NCBI GenBank assembly: GCA_963575745.1
Contig: CAUYUJ010018542.1
Coordinates: forward strand, 51,001-115,000
Direction: 5' to 3'
DNA: 64,000 nucleotides
DNA from: Prorocentrum cordatum
Lineage: Eukaryota > Sar > Dinophyceae > Prorocentrales > Prorocentraceae
Shown: positions 9,705-20,208 of the stretch, in pieces
Layout: every line of letters begins with the position of its first letter
Position numbering within the stretch: position 1 is the stretch's first letter
The notes under the pieces: generated by a model
What the model saw: only the letters and a program-made list of their open reading frames with translations
Told to the model about the DNA's origin: nothing
Databases searched by the model: none
Translations under genes and position numbers: made by a program

Positions 9705-10500
9705 GCCACTACAATATATATATATTTACTCAAGGATTCAGCCAGAACGTCCCGCTTGCTTCTCGTACCTCGAAGACGCTTCCCGTCATCCGCCAACGAA
9801 ATATCCCCGTGCAGCGCGGCAACCCATAGATATAAAGATATATATATATATATATTCACTCAAGGATTCAGCCAAAACGTCCCGCTTGCTTCTCGTACCT
9901 CGAAGACGCTTCCCGTCATCCGCCAGCGAGGTCCGGGATGGGATCGGTGGCCCTTAGTTACAGAAAATGAAGCCCCAGAACCAACGGTGCACGCCGGAGG
10001 CGCTTCCCGTCATCCCGAAATGTGTGTTTCGCGGCGCGCGCGGAACTTCGATAACTCCTTGCAGATACATGTTCAACCACGCTTCTCGTACCTCGAAAAC
10101 GCATCCCGTCATCCACCAACGATCACCCCCGCGCGGCCCGTCACCCCATGTTTCGCGGCGCGCGCGGATCTTCGATAACGTCTGACAGATATTCAGCCAC
10201 AGCGTCCAGCTCGCTTCTCGTACCTCGAATACGCTTCACGTCATTCATAAAAACGGTCCACGCCAGAGGCGCTTCCCATCATCCGCCAGCGAGGTCCCAG
10301 GTGCTGCGCGGAGCCATTAGTAAATGAATATTAAACTCGATTCATAAAAACGGTCCGCGCCAGAAGCACTTCCCGTCATCCGCCGCCGTGCCCCGGCACG
10401 AAATGGAGTTTCCCCAGGTGAAGGCTGCAAAGAGGTAGGCGTGCTGGTGGCATTGCCTCTGCCGAAGCGCCAATGGCGCGAAGCCCCTAATTAATTACAT
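9705..10500. repeat. Dispersed repeat DR2 cluster
   Basis: The motif TTCAGCCAGAACGTCCCGC followed by TCGTACCTCGAAGACGCTTC and CCGTCATCCGCCA appears in full at about 9735 and 9870. Shorter or diverged forms lie near 10000, 10085, 10190, 10265 and 10355. Short TA-rich stretches (TATATATATATA) precede the first two. Other recurring words are GTTTCGCGGCGCGCGCGGA (10027 and 10152) and AAAACGGTCC (10252 and 10347). A copy is at 2228-2300. Confidence 0.8.
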
Positions 10501-10834
10501 AACTAAGACGAAAGAGGCCGCCGCGGCCAAGCCTGGTCACAAGCAGCAGGTCAGGCGGCAGGCGGCCGCCGGCCAAGTCCAGCCAGCCGCCGAGAGACGG
10601 GGCAGAAGGAAGGAGGGAGGGGAGGGGCCGCCCGGCCGCCTATGCCACCCCCGCCGGTGCAGCAGCAGCACCACCACCGTCGTTCTCGTGGGGGCGTCCT
10701 CGGGGGCGTCCCAGGTCCTCAAAGGTAGTTCTCTGTTCTCAGGACTCTTAGGATTATAATATTCAAACGTCTGGGACCCCAAATTTCAAAATTTTCTGAA
10801 CACTCTCGCGCACTTCTGGGCTTCACCGCGCGAC
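10501..10834. other. No gene seen
   Basis: GC-rich sequence (GGCGGCAGGCGGCCGCCGG) and then ordinary sequence up to the next cassette. No convincing frame on either strand. Confidence 0.5.
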
Positions 10835-11365
10835 TTTTCAGAAGGCCGGAAGGCCCCAAGACAGGCAAAGACGGCCCCAAGAAGCGCCCCAGAAGGTCCA
10901 AGAGGCCTCCAAGACAGCCCAAGAGCGCTCCAAGACGCCCAACATGGCCCCAAGACGGCCCAAGAGGCCCCAAAGAAGCCCCAAGAGAGCGCTCCAAGAG
11001 GACCCCCAAAAGGGCCCAAAGAGGCAACATTCATTGATGTTCTTTATGTTGTTTTTTTGTTATCTGTTTTTCGCGTTCTCGCGTTTTCGGGCTTCCGACG
11101 CTCCAAGATGGCCCCAGAGGTCCCCAAGACCGCCCCAAGACGGCCCGAGAGGCCCCCAAGGGGGCCCCAAGACGGTGGCCCAGAGGCGCCCAAGATCGCC
11201 CAAGAGGGCTCCAAGAGCGGGAACACGAACCGACAATTCGAGCCTTCCACCCCAAGAGGCCCCCAGGAGGCCCCCAAGAGGCTTCAAAACTGCCTCCAAG
11301 AGGCCTCGAGAGGCCTCCCAAGATCTCCCAACGACCATCCAAGCGGCCTCTAACCCACAAGCAGG
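10835..11365. repeat. CCCAAGAGGCCCC cassette, copy 2
   Basis: Same plan as copy 1. The left repeat arm is followed by the anchor ATTCATTGATGTTCTTTATG ... GTTTTCGGGCTTCCGACGCTC (11029-11103). Then come the right arm with the second anchor CACGAACCGACAATTCGAG (11223-11241) and more repeat units. Confidence 0.75.
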
Positions 11366-11990
11366 GCTCGGTGGCGGGATGGGCCGTAGGCTACTAGATA
11401 GTCATTCGCGGAAGCTTTCTGGACGAGCTTGGAGCAAAAGGCTGTGCCAGTTCGCATCGCGCTGCGGCTCAGCGCCCAGTCATCGCTCCCCCGCGCTGAA
11501 TTAGCACAGCTCTTACCATACATCGAGGACATAGATATTCGAACGGTGCGTGCATGCAACAAATAAAGAAGCATGTTACGGCTACTGCGCGCAAGGCACT
11601 GCAATACATTTTAAAGGGCAATCGGAATCTCTGCTTCTGGGAGTCACTTAAGCTACCCCCTCGAGGGGTGATTCAAACGGCGTGCGCTGGGTCCCTAAAT
11701 GCCCCTACCCACAATGCGCTTGCATCACGCACAAGTGGAACACGCAGCACGCGATCCAGCGCCCTACCTCTTACGCGCACCCATTGCCCATTCAATACAG
11801 GGCCCGAGCGCAGCGGCGTACAGTACGGTTGTTGTTGCTGTCCACAAAAAAAAAAAGCGAAAAGGCACGAGGACGAAGGGCGATAGCAAGTCTGGAGTGG
11901 GAGGTGAGCAGCCTTGTATGCCACCAGTCCTTTGGGCGCAGGTGGTTTTGAGTCCCAGCTTGTCCAAGCACCATATTGTTCCTCTCCGGG
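11366..11990. other. No gene recognised
   Basis: Non-repetitive sequence of moderate GC. Frames up to about 110 codons exist on both strands but none shows a known motif. The word CCAGTCCTTTGGGCGCAGGTGG at 11924-11945 is a diverged piece of DR4 (see 11995). Confidence 0.45.
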
Positions 11991-11994
11991 GGTT

Positions 11995-12120
11995 GATTTA
12001 TGAAGACAATCCCACCAGCCCTCTGGGCGTAGGTGGTTTAGGGCGTTTCCTCTTCCACCCCTTCTTCTTCCCCTTCAGGGAAGGGTTTACCCCTCCCCCT
12101 ACCCCCTCCCATGGACCTGG
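11995..12120. repeat. Dispersed repeat DR4, copy 1
   Basis: AATCCCACCAGCCCTCTGGG then CGTAGGTGGTTTAGGGCGTT and TTTCCTCTTCC. The same order of words occurs at 57808-57895. The core can fold by pairing CCACC with GGTGG. Confidence 0.65.
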
Positions 12121-12259
12121 ACAAGGGGTTCCGCGAGTCGTCGGAGCGTCCAAAACAGCCTCGGCGAGGAAGCCAAAATCATTGATTTCACTAAGGTTTT
12201 GGCCCCATGTTGGCCTCTTTGGGGGGGGGCCTAATTCATGCTCCCCTCTTGTTTGATCG

Positions 12260-12700
12260 ATCTCCTCCAAAATGGCCCCAAGAAGCGCCCAGGAGGCCCC
12301 AAGAGGTCCCAAGATGGCCCCAAGATGGCCCCAAGAGGCCCCCAAGAGGCCCCCAGGAGGCCCCCCAAAGGATCCCAAGCGGCCCCAAGAGGCTCCCCCG
12401 AGGCACCCAAGACGCCGAAGAGCCCCCCACGACCGCCAAGAGACCCCCAAGACGTCACAAGACGCCCAAGAGATACCCCAAGAGGCTCCGAGAAGAATCC
12501 AAGACACCTCTGGCCCTTTTGCTTCCTCTCCTTCTCCTCCTTCCTCCTCATATACCTTCTCATCCTCCTCCTCCCCTCCGCCTCCTCCTCCTCCTCATCC
12601 TATTCATCCTCCTTTTCCCTACTCCCTCATCCATCCATCCAATTTTCTCCTTCGCCCCCTCTCTCCTTTACACGGTTCGGCCGTCCCCCTCTCTGCTCCC
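12260..12700. repeat. CCCAAGAGGCCCC cassette, copy 3, and CT-rich tract
   Basis: Units of CCCAAGAGGCCCC fill 12270-12510, preceded by ATCATTGATTTCACTAAGG (12179-12197), which resembles the cassette anchor. CTCCTCCT sequence follows to 12620. Confidence 0.65.
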
Positions 12701-13150
12701 GCACTTCCTTGATCACCTCTCAACTCGCCTGGACATCGTTTCTGGATGGGCTGGTGGGGATACTTTTTTGGTCGCGGCCGCGAGCGAAGAGCGCAGGCGG
12801 CGAACAGGGTGTCCGAGCCGACGCGCAAGCCTAATTAGCTACTCTGGTGGGGATTTGTTTTTCTTTTTTTTTTATTTGCGGCCCGCAAGGAAAAGTCCAG
12901 AGGGCGGTCAGAACGAGGCTCTGGTGGGGATACGCGAAGCGTCTAGAATTTGGTTTGGAAACGTCTACAGGGGCTGGTGGGGACACACGGAGCATCAACA
13001 TGTTCTGAAAGCGCGAGGGGGGAGGCTGAAGAGGCGGAGGAGGAGCAGGACAAAGAAGAGAAAGAAAGAGAGGAACTACCCCGCGAAGTCAGCGGCTTCC
13101 GTGGTGGACCAGCGGATTCATCACCAAGAACGGCATGGCCGCCCGGTCGA
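12701..13150. other. No gene recognised (3' flank of LRR gene)
   Basis: Contains four words of the type CTGGTGGGGATA/CTGGTGGGGACA (about 12748, 12843, 12921, 12973) at irregular spacing, then an AG-rich tract at 13015-13075. These words suggest a decayed tandem repeat downstream of the minus-strand gene. Confidence 0.5.
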
Positions 13151-13156
13151 ATGTGT

Positions 13157-14353
13157 TCAGGATGTGTTCAGGAATGTCGCCCGGTCGAAAAAACACTTGC
13201 CCTCATAATCCCCGAAACGCGGGCAAACGTATCCGAACTTCATCCGGAGCGTCTGGAGCTTAGTCAAGCCATGGAGCCAGCTGCGGAGCGTCTTCTGTTC
13301 ACTGCTCCAAAACGTGTTGCACCCGTCGAAGTCCAGGTACAGATCCTCGATGTCCTGAAGCTTCGTGATCCCATCCAAAATTGCATCGCGAGCTGCGGGC
13401 GGGATCGTGCAACCACGGAAATCCAAATGCAACATCTTTAACTTCTGCAGCCCTCCTAGCCCAGCGCCGAAAGCCTCTAAATCGGGATCGAACGACTCTG
13501 CAAAAACGTGTTTTTCGAGATAATGCTGCCGCATGCCCTGCTCGTTTGCCAATTGCCGGCCACAGCGTGGGCACCGCGAGCAGCCACACCAAGGGAGCTT
13601 AATATCTGGTTTCTCGGGCACCCTGAGTACACTCTGAAAAGAAATTGATAACTCCTCGAGGTGTCGTAGCTTGCCGAGCCCGTGGCCGAACGCGCTGACC
13701 TTCAAATTCCTCACCGTCTGGATGCTGGGGGGGAAGTTGACGTGAAGCGTCTTCAGCTGCTGCAAGCTACACATCGCATCACCAAGCTTGTCAGCGAAAG
13801 CTTGACAAGCGCACCGATCACTGGGGAGACAGACGTGGAGCGACTTCAGCTCCTGCAGCGTTCCGAGGTCGTCAAGACAGTTGACGTTGGCGCAATGTTT
13901 GGCGATCAGCGCGACATTCGGGCTGTCGGCTAGGCGCATCTTCCATGCAGAAAGCGGGGAAGTATTCGGCAGTGGCGCTGGCGTCCCGATTGCGAAGCTC
14001 GCAACCAGATGCGCAGCATGCTCCTCCAGTTTCTGGCCAAGCATGTTGGCGACAAATCTCGCAGTGAGTCGGCGTCGCCACGCTCTCCGCTCGGTTTCTT
14101 GAATGGGCGAATATCTTCTGCGGGCCTCCAGCGTCCTGCCGCTGATGATTTGGAACATCTCGTCGGACGGAGGGACGTCCGGGTTGCCGCCCGAGCCATC
14201 GCCGTAGAACTTGGAATGCGTGTCCCTGCTCTTATGGTCCTTGCGATTTATATTTGATGAACTTTGGGTTAGCTTGTACAGAACGTCGTGGTATACGTGC
14301 AGACTCAGCGCCAACAACTCCTGTGTGTGTGTGCTGCAACGCGTGCATGGCAA
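13157..14353 (-). CDS. Leucine-rich-repeat protein with a C2H2 zinc finger
   Basis: The best single gene in the window. The frame is open from 14353 to a TGA at 13157-13159 (398 codons). The first ATG is at 14156-14158, giving 333 residues from MFQIISGRTL. Codons upstream of it are non-ATG and may belong to an earlier exon or leader. In the 398-codon numbering there are LRR-like segments at about 159-176 (LGTLQELKSLHV), 196-210 (LQQLKTLHV), 226-240 (LGKLRHLEELSI), 297-313 (LGGLQKLKMLHLDF), 329-345 and 362-374. Between the third and fourth lies a C2H2 finger, C261-C264 and H277-H282 (CPRCGRQL ... QHYLEKH), preceded by a CGC cluster at 256-258. LRRs usually bind proteins; the finger may bind nucleic acid or protein. 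No signal peptide, membrane segment or enzymatic domain is visible. The specific role is unknown. Confidence 0.72.
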   Translation of the reverse strand: MPCTRCSTHTQELLALSLHVYHDVLYKLTQSSSNINRKDHKSRDTHSKFYGDGSGGNPDVPPSDEMFQIISGRTLEARRRYSPIQETERRAWRRRLTARFVANMLGQKLEEHAAHLVASFAIGTPAPLPNTSPLSAWKMRLADSPNVALIAKHCANVNCLDDLGTLQELKSLHVCLPSDRCACQAFADKLGDAMCSLQQLKTLHVNFPPSIQTVRNLKVSAFGHGLGKLRHLEELSISFQSVLRVPEKPDIKLPWCGCSRCPRCGRQLANEQGMRQHYLEKHVFAESFDPDLEAFGAGLGGLQKLKMLHLDFRGCTIPPAARDAILDGITKLQDIEDLYLDFDGCNTFWSSEQKTLRSWLHGLTKLQTLRMKFGYVCPRFGDYEGKCFFDRATFLNTS

Positions 14354-14660
14354 ACGCCCGCAGCGTTCCGTTGGCCGAGGCCACAGACAACACAGCTTGA
14401 GAAAATTGGCTCCTTAAACATCAGGTGGCTGCGGGAGTGCTGCTTATTGCTTTCGGCAAAGGCTACAAGAGCTACGGTCAGGCGGGGCTCGGATCGGTGA
14501 CCTGGGCCGCGAAGGAAAGCGGTCGAGTTTGGCGGCTCCTTACCTAGCGCAGACTGCGGCGCTTGGGCAGTGTCGGAATCCTGGAAGCCCAAAGAGTAGG
14601 AGGGGGAGGACTCATTCCAATTTCTGGCGAAGCAGTAGCAGGAAGAGAAGGAGGAGGACG
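14305..14660 (-). other. Possible 5' exon or leader of the LRR gene
   Basis: Immediately upstream of the LRR frame, a second minus-strand frame stays open and reads in part FAESNKQHSRSHLMFKEP and SSCVVCGLGQRNAAGVCHAR. It overlaps the LRR frame in a different phase. It could be upstream coding sequence joined by splicing, or chance. No homology is recognised. Confidence 0.2.
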
Positions 14661-14830
14661 AGTGGGGGATCAGGAGAAGGAGGAGGAGGAGGAGGAGGAG
14701 GAGGAGGAGGAGGACGTCTGGCGCAGCAGCAGCAGCGGCAGGAGGAGGAGGAGGAGGAGGAGGAGGAGGAGGAGGAGGAGGAGGAGGAGGAGGAGGAGGA
14801 GGAGTGGCAGGAGGAGAGCAGGAGGGGTGG
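14660..14830. repeat. (GGA)n microsatellite
   Basis: GGA/GAG triplets interrupted once by CGTCTGGCGCAGCAGCAGC (about 14714-14735). On the coding strand this is a (CTC)n pyrimidine tract upstream of the LRR gene, as also seen upstream of both retroelements. Confidence 0.9.
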
Positions 14831-15330
14831 GTGGAAGGAGTGACAGTGGGAGGCAGGGAGTACGAGGGGGGGACTCCATATGCCTCTGGAGACCTCCAAA
14901 AACGCCCTAGAACCCCTTCCAAGCCCTCGAAAATCCCTCCTCCCTCTCCTCCTGGAGGAGGGCGACAACCACCCCGTGCGGCCACGAGGTCATCCAGCCA
15001 CGTGATCGGCCACGCCGACGGGCATCTACGCTGGCGGCGGAGCAACAGCAGGCCGCGGCCGCGCGAGTTGGTGGCTCCTCACCCCAGCCTTCGCGACGGA
15101 ATGGAGGATGGGGAGAATGAAAGGGAAAAGGGAACCGCTGCAACCGAACCGGCTTGCCGCCGAACCGGCCGAACTGGCCCGAACTGGGACCTCGCTGGAG
15201 GAGGGAAATGGACACACCGGGGAAAAGTGAGGAAGAGAGGGGGACCAGGGAGGAGGGAAGGATGAGGAGAGAGGATGTCTCGTGGCAGCCTCCCGGGGGC
15301 GGTTGTGGTGTGTCGTCAAAACCTTTCTGG
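14831..15330. other. No gene recognised
   Basis: GC-rich, partly GGA-rich sequence. Frames on both strands are long but compositionally biased, with no motif. Confidence 0.45.
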
Positions 15331-15840
15331 ACGCTGTTGCGGGCGTCTCGTGGGGTCCCATGGGGCCTCTTGGGGGCCTCTTGGGGGTCTCGGAGGCTCT
15401 CGGGGGGCTCTTGGGGCCATCTTGGAGGCTTTGGGGGGGTCTCTTGGGCGCTCTTTGGGTTTCTGGGAGCCCGTGGGGGCCTATTGGGTGGCTCCTGGGT
15501 TTTTGTTCGGAGCCTCTTGGGAGCCTCGTTGGTGCCTCTTCGAGCGTCTTGGTGTCCTCTTGCGGTCTCTCGAGGCCGCTTGAAGGGAAGTCTCTTAGAG
15601 GCATCTTGGGACTGTCTGGGGGATCATGTGCAAGCCTCGGAAGAGCATCGGAAGCGAAAATACGAGGACGCAAAGATCAGTGATTTTTCAAACAAGTTGT
15701 TCAATGAGCTTGGCCTCTCGAGGGCTTCCTTGGAGGTCTCATGGGCGGTGTTGGGGGCCTCTTGGAAGCCTCTTGGCACTATCTTTGGCGCTCGTGGGGG
15801 TCTCGTAGCCGTCGGGAAAGTGTCCTGGGCCGTCTGAGTC
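15330..15840. repeat. CCCAAGAGGCCCC cassette, copy 4, inverted
   Basis: Units read GGGGCCTCTTGGGGG on the plus strand, opposite to copies 1-3. At 15645-15700 is the inverted anchor (GCATCGGAAGCGAAAATACG ... GATCAGTGATTTTTC), the reverse complement of the ATTGATTTT ... TTTTCG anchor of copies 1 and 2. Confidence 0.7.
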
Positions 15841-15994
15841 CTTGTGGGCTGTCTCGGAACCGTCCTGGGCCATTTCGATGCTTTCCTGGGGCTCCCCGGT
15901 AGGCCCGGGAGGGCGGTACCCGGGATTTGCCGAAGATTGTCCCGAGGTGGGGAGCGCCCTGGTGGTGTGGGGGCGCATTGGTTTATATGCTGTA

Positions 15995-16665
15995 TATGTA
16001 ATTCATATATATATATATATATATATGTGATGTATGTATGCATGTATGTCTGTATGCACGTAGTCCTAGATGTATGCATGTGTGCATGCATGTATACATG
16101 AGTATAAAAATGTTTGTATGTATATGTGCATGCATGTATTGATGGATGGATTCATGCATGCATGTGTGCATGTATGTCTGTCTGTATATATGTATATAGA
16201 TATACGTGTTTGTAGTGTGGTGTAAACGCAGGTATGTATGTATGTGTGCATGTACGTATGTATGCATGTATGCATACATGCATGTATGTATGTACGTATG
16301 TATGTATGTGTGTAAATGTGTAGGTTTGTATGCATGTATGTATGCAGACATGATTGCATGCATACATTCATACATGCATGCATACATGCATGTATGCATG
16401 TGCGTATGTATGTATGTATGTATGTATGCATGCATGCATGTATGTATGTATGTATGTATGTATGTATGGCTGTATGTATGTATGTATGTATGTATGTATG
16501 TATGTATGTATGTATGTATGTATGTATGTATGTATGTATGTATGTATGTATGTATGTATGTATGTATATATGTGTATGTGTATGTGTGTGTTGTCCGTAT
16601 ATCTGTGTGTCTGTATTCATGCATGTCTGCATGGCTGTATGAATGTATGTACATATGTATGTACG
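15995..16665. repeat. (GTAT)n microsatellite
   Basis: ATGTATGT tetranucleotides with GCAT variants. An almost uninterrupted run covers about 16465-16568. A TATATA tract at 16003-16026 precedes it. Tyr-Val-Cys-Met and His-Thr-Tyr-Ile frames are artefacts. Confidence 0.95.
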
Positions 16666-16859
16666 TATGTTTTGTACGAACATCGATGCATACAGGTATA
16701 CATCGCGTGGGCCCCAACCAGTGCGCCTCTAGCACTATAGGCGGTGCAATAGATGTGCAGCAATCTATGTGGTGCAATTGTTTTTTACCCATGATTTGAC
16801 ACATCCCACGCTCTTGCAAACATCCCACCCACCCACCCGCAACTTGGTTTTCAAAACCT

Positions 16860-17467
16860 CTTCAGACCGACTACGACGACACCGACGACAACGACTACGA
16901 CGACACCGACGACGTCTCCCACGACTTCGGCGACGACAACGACGCCGACGCCGACGAAGACGACGACGACGCCAACGAAGACGACGACGAGGAAGGAGGA
17001 AGGACGACGACGGCGACAACGACGACAACGACGACAACGACGAAGGAGGAGGGAGGACGGCGACGACGCGAACGACGAAGAAGGAGGAAGGACGGCGACG
17101 CCGACGACGACAACGTCGAGGGAGGAGGGAAGACGACGACGACAACGACGACGACGACGACGAATAGGAGGGACGACGACGAGACGCCGACGACGGACGA
17201 CGACGACGACGAGGGAGGAGGAGGAAGGACGACCACGGCGACAACGACGACGGAAACGACCACGACGCCAAAGAGGACGACGACGACGAACACGAGGAAA
17301 GACAGAGGACGTAGGACGACGACGACGACGCGGGAGGAGGGAGGACGGCGACGACGACAACGACGAAGGAGGAGAGGACGGCGACGACGCGAACGACGAA
17401 GAAAGAGGAAGGACGGCGACGCCGACGACGACAACGTCGAGGAGGAGAAGACGACGACGACAACGAC

Positions 17468-17501
<34 letters not shown>

Positions 17502-17695
17502 CCGACGACGGACGACGACGACGACGAGGGAGGAGGACGACCACGGCGACAACGACGACGGAAACGACCACGACGTCAAAGAGGACGACGACGACGAACA
17601 CGATGAAAGACAGAGGACGTCATAAGCGACGACGACGCCGACGACGCGGGAGGAGGGAGGACGGCGACGACGACGACGACGACGACGCAAGAGCG
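16860..17695. repeat. GAC/ACG triplet repeat block with long-range duplication
   Basis: ACGACGACG and GAGGAAGGACGACGACGG sequence on the plus strand. Larger words recur, for example AACGACGAAGAA(A)GAGGAAGGACG at 17072 and 17390 and CCACGGCGACAACGACGACGG at 17233 and 17541, spaced 308-318 bp. So part of the block is an old tandem duplication. Arg-, Ser- or Val-rich frames are not genes. Confidence 0.8.
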
Positions 17696-17699
17696 CGCG

Positions 17700-18180
17700 C
17701 GCACGGCGCGCACGCTTTTGTTGAAAATCCGTGTTGCGAAACCTTGTGTTTTTGTAGGTTTATTTGGACACACGATTTTGAAATCGTTCCGAAACCAATG
17801 GGTTTTGAAGGTTTTCGGCATACGCGCGCGACGACGCGCGCGTCTCTACACTTCGTCAAATTTTTTCCAGAGGGTTCTCGCGACGGCACACGCGCAAGGG
17901 CGTTCGACAGACTTCGACATGCGCGCGCGCGAAGCCCGTTTGGTAGCATGTTGTGAAAATCTTGAAAAACCTATGGTGTTCTTAAGATTTCGCAAGAGCT
18001 CGCGCGAAAGCTTTTTTAGCAAATCAGTGTTGCGAAACCATGTGTTTTGTATGTTTTTGGGAAACTCGATTGCGAAATCCTTCCGGCACCGAAGGTTTTT
18101 GAAGGATTTCGGCATGCGCGCGCGACGACGTGCGCGTGCGCACTTCGTCCAGTTTTTTGCAAGGGATTCGTGAAAAAGTG
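17700..18180. repeat. Two diverged copies of a roughly 170-bp repeat
   Basis: GTGTTGCGAAACC starts at 17731 and 18027 (offset 296). Downstream both have TTTTGAAGG(A/T)TTTCGGCAT, a GCGCGCGACGACG stretch, CACTTCGTC and a TTTTTT-rich end. The segment between (17880-18005) has a third, weaker relative (TTGTGAAAATCTTGAAAAACC). Confidence 0.65.
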
Positions 18181-18400
18181 CCATGCTAAAGCAAAAAATG
18201 TCACCGCATAATGTTTTTCACAAGGGAACCTCAGGGAGGGGGATACCGGCTGGCCTGGGATAGTGTAAATTCATATTTCGGATGGACATGTGGTCATAAT
18301 CATATATGATTTGCATATCCGGAAGGGGTACCGATAACGCCGGGGGGGGTAGATCCTATTCTGTTTTTAGAAAAGAGAATTGACTACCCTGCACCGCGCT
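18181..18400. other. No gene seen
   Basis: AT-richer unique sequence with GGATACCGGCTGGCCTGGGA. No feature recognised. Confidence 0.5.
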
Positions 18401-18910
18401 TGACCACCTCCACTGGTGCAATCTACGTTGTGCAAGATATGATGTGCAATATATGCGAGGCCATCCATCTAGGTCGTGCAACATACATGTATGTACGTAT
18501 ATGCAGTTCGTAAATGTGTGAAACGATTCATCTATATATGTATATCTACATATCTAAATGTGTATAGGTGTCGTGCTATATTGGTGGAGCTATACGTATG
18601 GTGCAATATGTATGGTGCTCTACCTGTTGTGCAGTCTACGCGCAATATGTGTGGTTTGGTCTATCTGGTGCGCAATCTATGTGGTGCAATCGATGTGGTG
18701 CAATACATGTGGTGCAAACTGCGTTGTGCAATCTTTGTTGTGCACTATTCGCGGTGCAATATATGTGGTGCGCAATCTATGTGGCGCGCACTCTGTATGG
18801 CTCGCAATCTTTATGGTGCGCAATCTATGTTGTGCAATCGACGTGGCGCAATATGTGTGGAGCAATCACTGTTGTGCAAAATCTGCGGTGCAATCGATGT
18901 TGTGCAGTCC
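18400..18910. repeat. GTGGTGCAATATATGTG minisatellite
   Basis: More than 20 imperfect units of about 18-22 bp built around TGTGGTGCAATC(G/T)A, clearest at 18660-18900. A small outlier block lies at 16738-16785 (GGTGCAATAGATGTGCAGCA). The units alternate between GTGCAAT and GCGCAATCT forms. Confidence 0.8.
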
Positions 18911-18924
18911 AGAGGCGGCAAGTG

Positions 18925-19200
18925 GCGACGAGGCAGCGACGGGGCGGCGACGGCGACAACATAGCCGCCAGACAGCCACACTGGCCCAGACGACGGGCGG
19001 AGACGAGGCGGCGACGGGGCGGCGACGGCGGCTACGTAGCCGCCAGACCGCCACACCGGCCCAGACGACGGGCGGCGACGAGGCGGCGACGGGGCGGCGA
19101 CGGCGACAACGTAGCCGCCAGACCGCCACACTGGCCCAGACGTCGGGCGGCGACGAGGCGGCGACGGGGCGGCGACGGCGACGGCGACGGTCCAGTGTGG
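18925..19200. repeat. 74-bp tandem repeat, about 3.5 units
   Basis: The word TAGCCGCCAGACNGCCACAC occurs near 18962, 19036 and 19110 (74-bp period). It is followed by TGGCCCAGACGACGGGCGG and a GGCGACGAGGCGGCGACGGGGC arm. Confidence 0.85.
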
Positions 19201-19348
19201 GAGGGCAGAAAACCGAGACCAGCCCTCCCAAGAACCATTGAGCTTGGAATTGTGTCGTGAGCCAGATCGAGCTCGTCCTGGTTCACCGAGTCGCAGGGGC
19301 GAGGACTGGGAAGAGAAAAAGCAAGCATCGCCTGAGATTGAAGGGGCC

Positions 19349-19489
19349 CTGGGACACGCAAGTAAAGACATGCAAATAACAGAATCCCCCAGATTCCCCC
19401 ATGTTTTCAAAGTTTCGGTCTTCCCTCCCACTTCCCATATTTTCTGGGCAATCGACGATTCCTTGCGTCTGTGTGCTACTTTCCCCCTC
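19349..19489 (-). mobile_element. Introner-like element, copy 1
   Basis: On the minus strand it begins after CTCAG with GAGGGGGAAAG and ends GCGTGTCCCAG before GGCCCC, 141 bp. It is AT-richer than its surroundings. It shares CCCATATTTTCTGGG(C/G)AATC, ACTTCCCATATTTT and ATCGACGATT with copies at 27847, 58853, 60890 and 61884. The shape (AG|GA at the start, AG|GG at the end, T-rich before the end) fits a dinoflagellate intron with a GA donor. No transcript evidence is available here. Confidence 0.6.
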
Positions 19490-19639
19490 CTGAGCGATGC
19501 CGGCCGACAAGGGCCCACCCGCCAGAGAGCCCCGCAGCCAGCGACGGGCGCCCGCAGCCGGACCCCCCCCCCCCGCTTTTCGCAGACCTGTGGACGAGGG
19601 CCGCGGTAGGCCCGGGGCGGCCGCAGCCAAGCGCTCCAG

Positions 19640-19745
19640 ATCCTCAGCCCTCAGGATATACACTCGGGGCCTTGACCTAAGGAGCCCCAAATAAGGAGCG
19701 AGGCCCCTTCTCTCCATAAGTTAAACTTCGCTGTCCGATCGACAA
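19640..19745. repeat. Dispersed repeat DR5, end piece
   Basis: Contains CTCGGGGCCTTGACCTAAGG and then AATAAGGAGCGAGGCCCCTT. The same words occur at 51552-51590 (TCGGGGCGTTGGCCTAAGGA) and 51763-51815 (GTTGACCTAAACAACCCTAC). The 51763 copy is joined to the rest of DR5. Confidence 0.6.
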
Positions 19746-19799
19746 CATAAGGAAAACCTGAGGCGAGCTGCGAAACACTTGAGGAACGCGGAGCCCCTC

Positions 19800-19922
19800 C
19801 CCAACGAAACGGCAGGGCCGTTTTTTCACCGTTTCCCGAAACATGTCCCTTGAAAATGAAAAAAGGGTATTAAAAAAACGGCAAGCCGGAACCGGTGAAA
19901 AAACCGCCCTGTCGTTTCCAGG
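19800..19922. mobile_element. Short inverted-repeat element, MITE-like family 7
   Basis: Left arm GAAACGGCAGGGCCGTTTTTTCACCG-like; right arm AAAAAACCGCCCTGTCGTTTCC, its near reverse complement, about 30 bp each around an A-rich middle. Related sequence is at 55483-55600 (GGAAACGGCAGGGCCGATTT) and 55915-56000 (ACGGCCCTGTCGCTTCC). Confidence 0.6.
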
Positions 19923-19929
19923 GCCCACT

Positions 19930-20208
19930 AAGAGCCCGTGCCTACTTGCAGACGCCCGACAACAAGTGTTTGTCTCGGCGTGATGGATCGTCAATCCCCC
20001 GCGGCGCACCCTGGTCATTCGCGAGTAGTTACTCTGCGAGCAGTGGAACGCGCCTGTCTACAGCCGGGGCGCCGACGAAGGAGCCCTTCTCGTGGGCCAG
20101 GGGCCCGGCGTTCCTCGAGTGGCTTGCAGCTTGCCTCGGGTGTTGCCGAGGCGTTCCAGGGGGGGCCGAAGTTTGACTCCTGGGACAAAGGGGCCTCGTT
20201 CCTCATTT
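19930..20208. repeat. Dispersed repeat DR5, uninterrupted copy
   Basis: Reads GACGCCCGACAACAAGTGTT, GTGATGGATCGTCAATCCCC, GGTCATTCGCGAGTAGTTAC, GAGCAGTGGAACGCGCCTGT and GGGACAAAGGGGCCTCGTTC in order. The reverse complement of all of these, in reverse order, lies at 51785-52255. There a Stowaway-like MITE interrupts it; this copy shows the empty site at about 20030-20045 (GTAGTTACTCTGCG). Confidence 0.8.

Noticed and set aside
9081-16828. His/Thr/Tyr- or Tyr/Val/Cys-rich proteins
   Set aside because: They are translations of ACAT/GTAT and ACT microsatellites.
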